Positions 1 to 5,102 of a DNA stretch of 5,272 nucleotides are shown here, piece after piece. The stretch's first letter is position 1. Each line of letters begins with the position of its first letter. Source of the stretch: JBBQWZ01 sp043788745. GTDB taxonomy: Bacteria > Acidobacteriota > Terriglobia > Bryobacterales > Bryobacteraceae. The DNA is taken from contig JAYVTO010000104.1 in the NCBI GenBank assembly GCA_043788745.1, forward strand, positions 1 to 5,272. Reading direction: 5' to 3'. Both the position numbers and the translations under genes were made by a program. Below the pieces are notes generated by a model. That model made no database searches and had not been told where the DNA came from. It worked only from the letters and a program-made list of their open reading frames with translations.

Positions 1-43
1 ACCTGCCCGACGGCAAAAACCTGCGGTCAGCGTTCTTCTTGTG

Positions 44-110
44 TAGTACGCGCGACCTTACGGTCGCGCCTCGGTGGGATTAGTACGCGCGACCTTACGG
101 TCGCGCCTCG
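44..110. repeat. Two identical 30-bp palindrome-containing direct repeats
   Basis: The 30-base unit beginning TAGTACGCGCGACC occurs without mismatch at 44-73 and 81-110, separated by 7 bp. Each copy contains a perfect 8-bp stem, GCGCGACC paired with GGTCGCGC (50-57/62-69 and 87-94/99-106), with a 4-base loop. Read in the direction of acs transcription the loop is GUAA, a GNRA-type tetraloop, so the RNA hairpins should be very stable. They lie beyond the acs 3' end and could protect or delimit its mRNA. They look like REP-type dispersed elements; a related core occurs at 3082-3094. Confidence 0.85.
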
Positions 111-118
111 TCCGTTCC

Positions 119-134
119 CCGCCCTGAAGGGCGG
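119..134. repeat. Perfect 6-bp hairpin downstream of acs
   Basis: CCGCCC and GGGCGG flank the tetraloop TGAA, forming a fully GC stem. It is the first hairpin met by transcription leaving acs, 91 nt past its stop codon, and is followed by the two 30-bp repeat hairpins. No T-tract follows on either strand, so it is not a classical Rho-independent terminator; it may act as an mRNA 3'-end stabiliser or pause site. Confidence 0.6.
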
Positions 135-225
135 TTATCGCGGTGGGAGTGGAGGGGGCGGGCGCTTGTCGGGGCTGGGATTGGGGCGCGAAAGGCCCAC
201 ACTCCGGTCGGCTGACCCGGCCACC

Positions 226-2163
226 CTAATCTTCGTCGTGCTGCGCCGACAGCTTCTGCACGACGTTCATATCTTCGAGCGTTGTAACGTCTCCGGCCAC
301 CGTGTTCGACGTCACGATTTCGCGCAGCAGCCGGCGCATGATCTTCCCGCTTCGTGTCTTCGGCAAGGCGTCCGCGAATCGGATTTCCTCTGGCCGCGCG
401 AACGCACCGATCTCGTGCGCCACCCACGTCCGCAGTTCCTTGCCCAGCACCTCGTGGTTCCACTCGCCCTTCTTCAGCGTCACGAAGGCACACACGGCCT
501 GTCCTGTGATCTCGTGCGGCTTGCCCACCACTGCCGCCTCCGCGACAGCCGGATGCCGCACCAGCGCGCTCTCCACTTCCATCGTGCTCAACCGATGCCC
601 GCTGACATTCATCACGTCGTCGACTCGGCCCAGCACCCAGAAGTAGCCGTCCGCGTCGCGTCGCGCCGCATCGCCCGTGAAATAGACTCCGGGGAAACGG
701 CTCCAATACTGCTCCTTGAATCGCTCCGCATCGCCCCAGATCGTCCGGATCATACTCGGCCACGGCTTGCGAACGATCAGAAAGCCTTCCTGTTCCGGGC
801 CCACCGGATTGCCTTGAAAGTCGACGATATCGGCGATCACGCCCGGCATCGGAACCGTGCCCGATCCCGGCTTCAAGGGAACCGCGCCCGGCATCGGCGA
901 AATCAGAATCGATCCCGTCTCAGTCTGCCACCACGTGTCCACGATCGGGCAGCGATCTTTGCCGATCACCCGGTGGTACCATTCCCACGCCGCCGGATTG
1001 ATCGGCTCGCCGACCGAGCCCAGCAGGCGCAGGCTCGAAAGGTCATACGCGTTTGGCCACGCCTCGCCTTGGCGAACCAGGGCGCGAATCGCAGTCGGCG
1101 AGGTGTAGAAGACGCTTGCCTTGTAGTTTGCAATGATCTGCCACCAGCGATCCCATTGCGGATGATCGGGAGCGCCTTCATACAGGATCGACGTCGCGCC
1201 CGCGGACAGCGGGCCGTATACGATGTAGCTGTGGCCCGTCACCCAGCCGATATCGGCGCTGCACCAGTAGACGTCCGACCCATTCGGCTTCAGGTCGAAA
1301 ACCCAGCGCATCGTCATCGTCACTTGCAGCAGATACCCTGCCGTCGTGTGCAGGATGCCTTTCGGCTTACCCGTGGTGCCGGACGTGTAAAGCGCGAACA
1401 GCGGATGTTCAGAGTCGAGCGCCACTGCTTCGCACTCCGTACTGACGCCGGAAATCAATTCGTGCCACCAGTGATCGCGGCCCGCCTGCATCTCCGTCCC
1501 TGTTCCCGTGCGCCGATAGACGATGACGTCCCGGACGCCCGGGCATTCCGTTAATGCGTCGTCCACCGCCGTCTTCAGCTTCACTTCTTTGCCGCGCCGC
1601 CAACCGCCGTCGGCAGTAATCACGACCGTCGCCCCCAGATCCTGGATGCGGGCCTTCAATGCCTCCGCCGAGAATCCCCCGAACACCACGGAGTGCATGA
1701 TCCCCAGCCGCGCACACGCCAGCATCGCTACCGGCAACTCCGGAATCATCGGCATGTAGATCACCGAGCGATCACCGGCCTTGTAGCCTCGCGACCGCAG
1801 AACGTTGGCGAACCGGCACACCATGGCATGCAACTGCCGGTATGTGATCACCTGCTTATCGCCCGGCTCGCCCTCGAAATAGTAAGCCACCTTGTCGGCG
1901 TTCTTCTCCAGATGGCGATCCAGGCAGTTGTAAGACGCGTTTGTCTTTCCGCCCACGAACCACTTGGCGAAGGGCGGATTCCATTCCAACGTCTGCGTGG
2001 GACGCTCGAACCAAGCCAGTTCGCTTTCCGCGAGTTCGCTCCAAAATGCCTCTGGATCCGCCGCCGCCCGGTCGTACAGCGCCCGGTACTGGTCCATTCC
2101 CTGTACGTTCGCCTTCGCCACGAAGTCAGCCGAAGGCGGGAAGATTGCCCGATGTTCGCTCAT
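226..2163 (-). CDS. acs: Acetyl-CoA synthetase, AMP-forming
   Basis: Cytoplasmic enzyme that activates acetate with ATP and CoA through an acetyl-adenylate, giving acetyl-CoA, AMP and pyrophosphate. The 645-residue product matches the usual Acs length of about 650. Visible motifs in order: the ACS N-terminal region (about 20-80); the P-loop-like A3 motif YTSGTTGKPKG (259-269); GWVTGHSY (306-313); VGEP (384-387); DTWWQTETG (409-417); YFTGD (494-498); LGRVDD (511-516); and the C-terminal PKTRSGKIMRR with the invariant catalytic Lys607. Val308, Thr309, Val384 and Trp412 line up with the residues that form the small acetate pocket in Salmonella Acs, so acetate (or propionate) is preferred over longer acids. 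Lys607 is the residue reversibly acetylated in studied Acs enzymes; no acetyltransferase or deacetylase gene is nearby. I chose ATG at 2163 because homology begins there, and the 24-codon in-frame upstream extension to 2235 looks non-coding. There is no Shine-Dalgarno. It is divergent from the membrane protein gene. Stop TAG at 226-228. Confidence 0.97.
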   Translation of the reverse strand: MSEHRAIFPPSADFVAKANVQGMDQYRALYDRAAADPEAFWSELAESELAWFERPTQTLEWNPPFAKWFVGGKTNASYNCLDRHLEKNADKVAYYFEGEPGDKQVITYRQLHAMVCRFANVLRSRGYKAGDRSVIYMPMIPELPVAMLACARLGIMHSVVFGGFSAEALKARIQDLGATVVITADGGWRRGKEVKLKTAVDDALTECPGVRDVIVYRRTGTGTEMQAGRDHWWHELISGVSTECEAVALDSEHPLFALYTSGTTGKPKGILHTTAGYLLQVTMTMRWVFDLKPNGSDVYWCSADIGWVTGHSYIVYGPLSAGATSILYEGAPDHPQWDRWWQIIANYKASVFYTSPTAIRALVRQGEAWPNAYDLSSLRLLGSVGEPINPAAWEWYHRVIGKDRCPIVDTWWQTETGSILISPMPGAVPLKPGSGTVPMPGVIADIVDFQGNPVGPEQEGFLIVRKPWPSMIRTIWGDAERFKEQYWSRFPGVYFTGDAARRDADGYFWVLGRVDDVMNVSGHRLSTMEVESALVRHPAVAEAAVVGKPHEITGQAVCAFVTLKKGEWNHEVLGKELRTWVAHEIGAFARPEEIRFADALPKTRSGKIMRRLLREIVTSNTVAGDVTTLEDMNVVQKLSAQHDED

Positions 2164-2171
2164 CGATTTGG

Positions 2172-2177
2172 ATTGTA
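2172..2177 (-). promoter_or_regulatory. Candidate -10 box of acs, leaderless layout
   Basis: TACAAT on the minus strand (5/6 to the TATAAT consensus) ends 8 nt before the acs ATG at 2163. A start of transcription 6-8 nt downstream would fall at or within a few bases of the ATG, giving a leaderless or near-leaderless mRNA, which fits the lack of any Shine-Dalgarno. No convincing -35 box is visible at the expected distance. Confidence 0.45.
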
Positions 2178-2196
2178 GCGCAGCGCGGTAGCAGCT

Positions 2197-2268
2197 AGCC
2201 CGGAAAGGATGCGCGGGCAACCTCTCGTCACGCAAGCAACGACGCCCACGTTCTCCGTTTTCCGGGCT
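2197..2268. promoter_or_regulatory. 10-bp inverted repeat upstream of acs, possible operator
   Basis: AGCCCGGAAA at 2197-2206 is exactly repeated in inverse orientation as TTTCCGGGCT at 2259-2268, with 52 bp between the arms. The proximal arm lies about 20-30 bp upstream of the candidate acs -10 box, a position where a regulator could bind. No known site is recognised, and chance is possible in a GC-rich spacer. Confidence 0.25.
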
Positions 2269-2390
2269 GTTACGAAGCAGATCTTCGCCCGCGTAGCGGT
2301 GCCAGTCCGCATCGAACCGCGCAGGCGGAACAAGCCGTCACCACCGTCCTCTCGCGCGCAATCCTCTGTACGCTGCGTCCCCGAAGGCAG

Positions 2391-2396
2391 TAGACT
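2391..2396 (+). promoter_or_regulatory. Candidate -10 box of the membrane protein gene
   Basis: TAGACT (4/6 to the TATAAT consensus) ends 7 nt before ATG 2404, almost the same geometry as at acs and the rhomboid gene. This argues for leaderless initiation at 2404. The -35 region is not recognisable, and AAGG at 2384-2387 could instead serve ATG 2398. Confidence 0.35.
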
Positions 2397-2403
2397 AATG
2401 GGA

Positions 2404-3003
2404 ATGCATACCAGAAGGCTTGTTACCTTCCTACTTGGTGCTTGGATCTTTGGCACGGGCTTTATGACGTATGTCGCGATCCACAACCTCCGCCAAGTGG
2501 ATCATTATTTGGAATTTTCACCGCCCAAGAGCAAAATCATGCTCGCCGGGCTCGGCCAAGACAACGCGCGCATGCTATTGCGGTCACAAGCTTCCCGCCT
2601 GAATCGCGATTACTTCCGCCGGTGGGAAGAAGTGGAACTGGCTCTCGGTGCTGCATGCATCTTCTGTCTGGCCTTTACTACCGAGCGGCGCTGGCTTCCT
2701 TTGGCTTTCGCCACCATGGCGTTCTTGCTGGTTGGATTCCTACACCTGTTTATCTCTCCGGAGATAGATTTTCTTGGTGACGCGCTGGATTTTGCCGCTC
2801 CGAACGCCGCCGAAGGCCAACGCATGCGAATGTGGCTGCTGCATCAGGTCTATACCGTCGCGACCCTCGTGAAGCTCGGCTTGTGCGGTGCGCTCACTGC
2901 GTTCCTGCTTTGGTTCCGGCCTGCCCGGCGCGTTTCGCGCCAGCGCCGGATCAGTGACCTGGACGCAAGTGACGACGTCACGTTGAGCACCCGCGTGTCC
3001 TAG
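2404..3003 (+). CDS. Four-helix integral membrane protein of unknown function
   Basis: I do not recognise this family. The 199-residue product has four hydrophobic segments at about 6-26, 76-92, 97-117 and 146-171. Basic residues flank the first helix on its N-terminal side (MHTRR) and follow the last helix (RPARRVSRQRR, 172-182), so both ends are probably cytoplasmic. Between helices 1 and 2 lies a roughly 50-residue polar, probably periplasmic loop with charged stretches (HNLRQVDHYLEF, then RLNRDYFRRWEEVE before helix 2). The hydrophilic tail (183-199) is rich in Asp, Ser and Thr. The size and four-helix layout recall DUF4149/TMEM205-like proteins, but I cannot show homology. ATG 2404 lies 7 nt after a -10-like TAGACT, fitting a leaderless message; ATG 2398, two codons upstream with AAGG at 2384-2387, is an alternative. 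The open frame extends up to 2209, but that part is low-complexity, Arg/Pro-rich and non-membrane, so I reject it. It is divergent from acs and convergent with the aldolase gene. Confidence 0.8.
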   Translation: MHTRRLVTFLLGAWIFGTGFMTYVAIHNLRQVDHYLEFSPPKSKIMLAGLGQDNARMLLRSQASRLNRDYFRRWEEVELALGAACIFCLAFTTERRWLPLAFATMAFLLVGFLHLFISPEIDFLGDALDFAAPNAAEGQRMRMWLLHQVYTVATLVKLGLCGALTAFLLWFRPARRVSRQRRISDLDASDDVTLSTRVS

Positions 3004-3288
3004 TGTAGTGCGGCGCATGTCCCGAGACGTGACAATCGGCTGCGGTCGCGGTTCGGCATAACCTCACGGATCGGACCGAACCGCGACCGTAAGGACCCGT
3101 GAAAAAATTCCCTCGCCGCTCGGTAGCAAAGAACCGCGAACGAAGTGAGCGGATCTCTCCCCTACCGGCAACCCGCTCGTGTAAGGGAGCGGACCTCCTA
3201 CTGCGCGGGACTCAACGTCGCAGCAGACTGGTGCCATGACCGGCGGGGATCGTTTCGATCCGAATCACACGGTCAGAGAACTAACAGC
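3004..3288. other. Convergent intergenic region with three palindromes, no gene
   Basis: The spacer between the 3' ends of the membrane protein and aldolase genes. It holds the strong inverted repeat at 3043-3089, two weaker units at 3134-3152 (CCGC/GCGG arms) and 3173-3192 (CCGCTC/GAGCGG arms around GTGTAAGG), and a small GGATCG-TTT-CGATCC hairpin at 3247-3261. No coding frame here is believable. Confidence 0.6.
3043..3089. terminator. Perfect 14-bp inverted repeat between convergent genes
   Basis: CGGTCGCGGTTCGG at 3043-3056 pairs without mismatch with CCGAACCGCGACCG at 3076-3089 around a 19-nt loop. It lies 39 bp past the membrane protein stop and about 200 bp past the aldolase stop, where a bidirectional transcription barrier would be expected. 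No U-tract follows in either direction (an A-run lies at 3102-3107 on the plus strand), so a classical intrinsic terminator is uncertain. Its right arm and flank carry the same 13-bp core as the left-hand repeats. Confidence 0.45.
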
Positions 3289-4071
3289 TCAGGAAAGCAC
3301 GCCGCGCGCACGCAAGGCTTCATCGAGAATGGACAGCAACTCTGCGCGCGTGATCTCCAGCTTTTCGCCCCGCGACGGCATATCCTCGGCGACAAGCGGC
3401 GCACCGGGCTCAATCGTCGACGACGCCTTCACGCCGTACCGCGCCCGCGAATCGAAGAGCTTTTGCACTTCGACGCGAGGCAGCACCTTCGGGCCGCCCA
3501 ACAGTTCCGCCACCAGCGTAATCTTGGCGAAATGTTCGAGCGTCTCCATGCGGAAGAAAGCCGTCATCGGATCCGCGCCATAGCTAACGCACCCGTGATT
3601 TCCCATCAGCAGCGCGTCGTACTTCGGAATGTACGGCAGCATGCCTTCGGTCAACGCCGGTGTTCCCGGCAGCCCGTACTCGGCGAGCGGAATCGATCCC
3701 AGACAGATCACCACTTCGGGCAATAACGCGAGATTTAACGCTCGCCCCGCCGCGGCAAAACCAGTAGCCGTTGGCGGATGCGCGTGCACAACACTGCGGA
3801 TATCGGGTCGCATCTGATAGATCGTCAGGTGCATCGCAATCTCCGACGTCCGCTCGCGCGTGCCTTCGATCTTGTTGCCCGCCATGTCGCAAATGATCAG
3901 ATCTTCGGGCTTCATCATGCCCTTGCTCACGCCTGTGGGTGTGGCTAGCATCCGGTCGTCGCCGATGCGGACCGTGATATTGCCGTCGTTCGCGGCTACC
4001 CATCCCTTTTGATAGATGAGCTTGCCGATCTCGACAATTTCTTCCCGTAGCTGATCAATCGACTGCGACAT
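3289..4071 (-). CDS. Class II aldolase/adducin-family protein, L-fuculose-phosphate aldolase-like
   Basis: Zinc-dependent sugar-phosphate lyase of the FucA/AraD/MtnB family, expected to cleave a ketose 1-phosphate such as L-fuculose-1-P or L-rhamnulose-1-P into dihydroxyacetone phosphate and lactaldehyde. In the 260-residue product the phosphate-binding segments are ANDGNIT (27-33) and TPTGVSKG (44-51). HAHPP (96-100) supplies zinc ligands His96 and His98, and NHG (158-160) supplies His159. Glu77 in RTSEIAMH aligns with the catalytic Glu73 of E. coli FucA; AraD epimerases carry Asp there, so aldolase is favoured over epimerase. The substrate cannot be fixed from sequence, and a methylthioribulose-1-P dehydratase or other member remains possible. 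FucA is about 215 residues; this protein adds some 45-50 C-terminal residues, a flexible linker followed by an amphipathic helix (see separate entry). ATG 4071 is chosen because GGAG lies 6 nt upstream; GTG 4083 is in frame but would place that site inside the gene. It is divergent from the rhomboid gene. Confidence 0.9.
   Translation of the reverse strand: MSQSIDQLREEIVEIGKLIYQKGWVAANDGNITVRIGDDRMLATPTGVSKGMMKPEDLIICDMAGNKIEGTRERTSEIAMHLTIYQMRPDIRSVVHAHPPTATGFAAAGRALNLALLPEVVICLGSIPLAEYGLPGTPALTEGMLPYIPKYDALLMGNHGCVSYGADPMTAFFRMETLEHFAKITLVAELLGGPKVLPRVEVQKLFDSRARYGVKASSTIEPGAPLVAEDMPSRGEKLEITRAELLSILDEALRARGVLS
3292..3363 (-). other. Putative encapsulation-peptide-like C-terminal helix of the aldolase
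   Basis: Residues 237-260 of the aldolase follow a Pro/Gly/Ser-containing linker (about 208-236) and form a short predicted helix. Its core, ITRAELLSILDEALRARG (240-257), has hydrophobic residues in the order L245, L246, I248, L249, A252, L253 on one face, with charged residues opposite. Short amphipathic helices joined by a linker to a terminus are how cargo enzymes are targeted to bacterial microcompartment shells, and class II aldolases are cargo in the fucose/rhamnose type (PVM) of compartment. No shell-protein gene lies in this window, so the targeting role is inference. A plain structural or oligomerisation helix would look similar. Confidence 0.4.
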
Positions 4072-4077
4072 TCCGGT

Positions 4078-4081
4078 CTCC
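4078..4081 (-). promoter_or_regulatory. Shine-Dalgarno site that fixes the aldolase start
   Basis: GGAG on the minus strand lies 6 nt upstream of ATG 4071, good spacing for ribosome binding. It makes ATG 4071 preferable to GTG 4083. This is the only one of the four intact genes here with a clear Shine-Dalgarno. Confidence 0.6.
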
Positions 4082-4144
4082 ACAGTGTAACAAGCTGCTC
4101 TCGCGAAATTCTGGCGCTGTCAACTGACGGCCGCGCACCCACGC

Positions 4145-4150
4145 TACAAT
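4145..4150 (+). promoter_or_regulatory. Candidate -10 box of the rhomboid gene, leaderless layout
   Basis: TACAAT in the context CGCTACAATGC ends 8 nt before GTG 4159, matching the acs promoter in both sequence (GCTACAAT) and distance. A transcript starting 7-9 nt downstream would begin at or next to the GTG. A CTGACG at 4124-4129 is a weak -35 candidate with a short 15-bp spacer. Confidence 0.45.
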
Positions 4151-4158
4151 GCGGGGTA

Positions 4159-4962
4159 GTGGATAAGCGACGCATGTGCCCGCAGTGCCGGGCTTTTATT
4201 ACGACCGACGATAAGATCTGCCCCTACTGCAACACCGAAGTCGGCCCGCGTGCGATCGATCGCCGCAATCCGTCCGACATTGCCGGCCTGATTCCGGCCA
4301 ACGCCTACATTACGGGATTGATCCTGTTGATCAACGTCGGTTTGTACGCCGCCACCCTCTCGCGCTCCGGCGGCGGCCTCACTCCCGACGGGAACTCCCT
4401 CATCGCCTTCGGCGCAAAGTTCAAACCGCTTATCAACGAAGGGCAGTGGTGGCGCTATATTACGGCCGGATTTCTCCACGGCGGCGTGTTGCATATTCTG
4501 ATGAATTCCTGGGCGCTGTTCGATCTCGGCCAGCAAGTGGAGGAAGCCTTCGGTCAAGCCCGCATGATCGCCATCTACATCGCTGCTACCTTTGGCGGGT
4601 TCTACTTGAGCGCCATCTGGTCGAATGCGTTGTCCGTCGGCGCCTCTGCCGGCATTTTCGGATTGCTCGGCGCGATGATTGCCCTCGGTGTCCGCAACCC
4701 CAGAACCTTTGGCGGCGAGTTCAAGAGCTTCTACGTGCGCTGGGCCGTCTACGGCCTCGCAATGGGAATCATGTTCCCGATGACCGACAACGCCGCTCAC
4801 CTCGGCGGTCTCGGCGCTGGATTCGCCGTCGCGTTTGTTGCCGGCACTCCCAAACTCGTTGACCGTGGATCGGAATTGCTCTGGCGCGCCCTCGCCGCTG
4901 TCTCGATCGCCCTCACGGTATACGGCTTCGTGAGACTGGCGCTGCAGTTGAACCGCGGCTGA
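4159..4962 (+). CDS. Rhomboid-family intramembrane serine protease with N-terminal zinc ribbon
   Basis: Integral membrane protease that cleaves transmembrane substrates inside the bilayer; the substrate is unknown. The 267-residue product starts with a cytoplasmic zinc-ribbon-like knuckle (CPQC at 7-10, CPYC at 21-24), followed by about seven membrane helices: 47-66, 101-121, 133-153, 162-178, 190-207, 211-229 and 239-262. Rhomboid hallmarks are GQWWRY (95-100) in loop 1, HGGVLHILMN (107-116) with His107, His112 and Asn116 in helix 2, the nucleophile Ser163 in VGASAGIFG (160-168), and catalytic His214 in AHLGGLGAG (213-221), so the Ser-His dyad is complete. The residue after Ser163 is Ala rather than the more usual Gly. 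GTG 4159 is chosen because it lies 8 nt after a TACAAT -10 box, fitting a leaderless message; ATG 4174 is an in-frame alternative that would still keep all four cysteines. It is divergent from the aldolase gene across 87 bp. Stop TGA at 4960-4962. Confidence 0.93.
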   Translation: MDKRRMCPQCRAFITTDDKICPYCNTEVGPRAIDRRNPSDIAGLIPANAYITGLILLINVGLYAATLSRSGGGLTPDGNSLIAFGAKFKPLINEGQWWRYITAGFLHGGVLHILMNSWALFDLGQQVEEAFGQARMIAIYIAATFGGFYLSAIWSNALSVGASAGIFGLLGAMIALGVRNPRTFGGEFKSFYVRWAVYGLAMGIMFPMTDNAAHLGGLGAGFAVAFVAGTPKLVDRGSELLWRALAAVSIALTVYGFVRLALQLNRG

Positions 4963-5102
4963 CGACAAGGTGCCGCATCTTGGCTGTAAAGGGATGGGCT
5001 GTGAAGGGCAATCCCCGCTTGGGCGCGCCGCCGATTCGTGTTAGCGGCGGGCTCTCTGACAATTCGTCACCAATGCGAGAACGCCCATCTCCGGGTTGGC
5101 CC
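4963..5102 (+). other. Region downstream of the rhomboid gene, no intact gene
   Basis: Nothing here reads as a protein domain. A near-perfect 12-bp direct repeat, GGCTGT[A/G]AAGGG, occurs at 4982-4993 and 4997-5008. A weak hairpin (CCGCCG 5028-5033 with CGGCGG 5045-5050, 11-nt loop) could help end the rhomboid transcript, but no T-run follows it. Confidence 0.4.

Larger units (their letters stand above)
1..225. other. Intergenic region at the left edge, no gene supported
   Basis: No reading frame here resembles a protein. Short frames entering from the left edge end at TAG 44-46 or 81-83 and could be the tail of an upstream gene, but they are too short to judge. The region holds the two 30-bp repeats, the hairpin at 119-134 and a G-rich tract at 145-186 on the plus strand. 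Confidence 0.6.

Noticed and set aside
1..46. Tail of an upstream gene ending at TAG 44-46
   Set aside because: Only about 14 codons are visible and none are recognisable; other frames are equally open, so the coding status cannot be decided.
44..110. Possible CRISPR array
   Set aside because: There are only two repeats with a 7-bp spacer and strong internal palindromes; no further units and no cas genes.
166..1554. Long plus-strand open frame (462 codons) antisense to acs
   Set aside because: It is Arg/His-rich without domain motifs and lies fully opposite a complete acs gene; this is a GC-rich codon-bias shadow.
2164..2235. 24-codon N-terminal extension of acs
   Set aside because: It has no Acs homology, and the -10 box at 2172-2177 lies inside it; the normal Acs N-terminus begins at 2163.
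2209..2403. N-terminal extension of the membrane protein
   Set aside because: It is Arg/Pro/Ser-rich and unlike the rest of the protein; it covers the divergent spacer and a dyad, and the first membrane helix begins soon after ATG 2404.
3145..3726. Plus-strand open frame (193 codons) across the repeat region and the aldolase 3' half
   Set aside because: It is Arg/His-rich, has no domain, starts in palindromic intergenic DNA and is antisense to the aldolase.
4118..4123. Perfect TTGACA (-35 box) on the minus strand upstream of the aldolase
   Set aside because: At 16-18 bp downstream there is no -10-like sequence (GAGCAG region); the nearest candidate, TACACT at 4084-4089, is 28 bp away and would start transcription past the GGAG site. 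Not called as a promoter.
4144..4968. Minus-strand open frame (274 codons) antisense to the rhomboid gene
   Set aside because: It is rich in Gly, Ala, Glu and Asp without motifs or a ribosome site, and mirrors a clearly real rhomboid gene.
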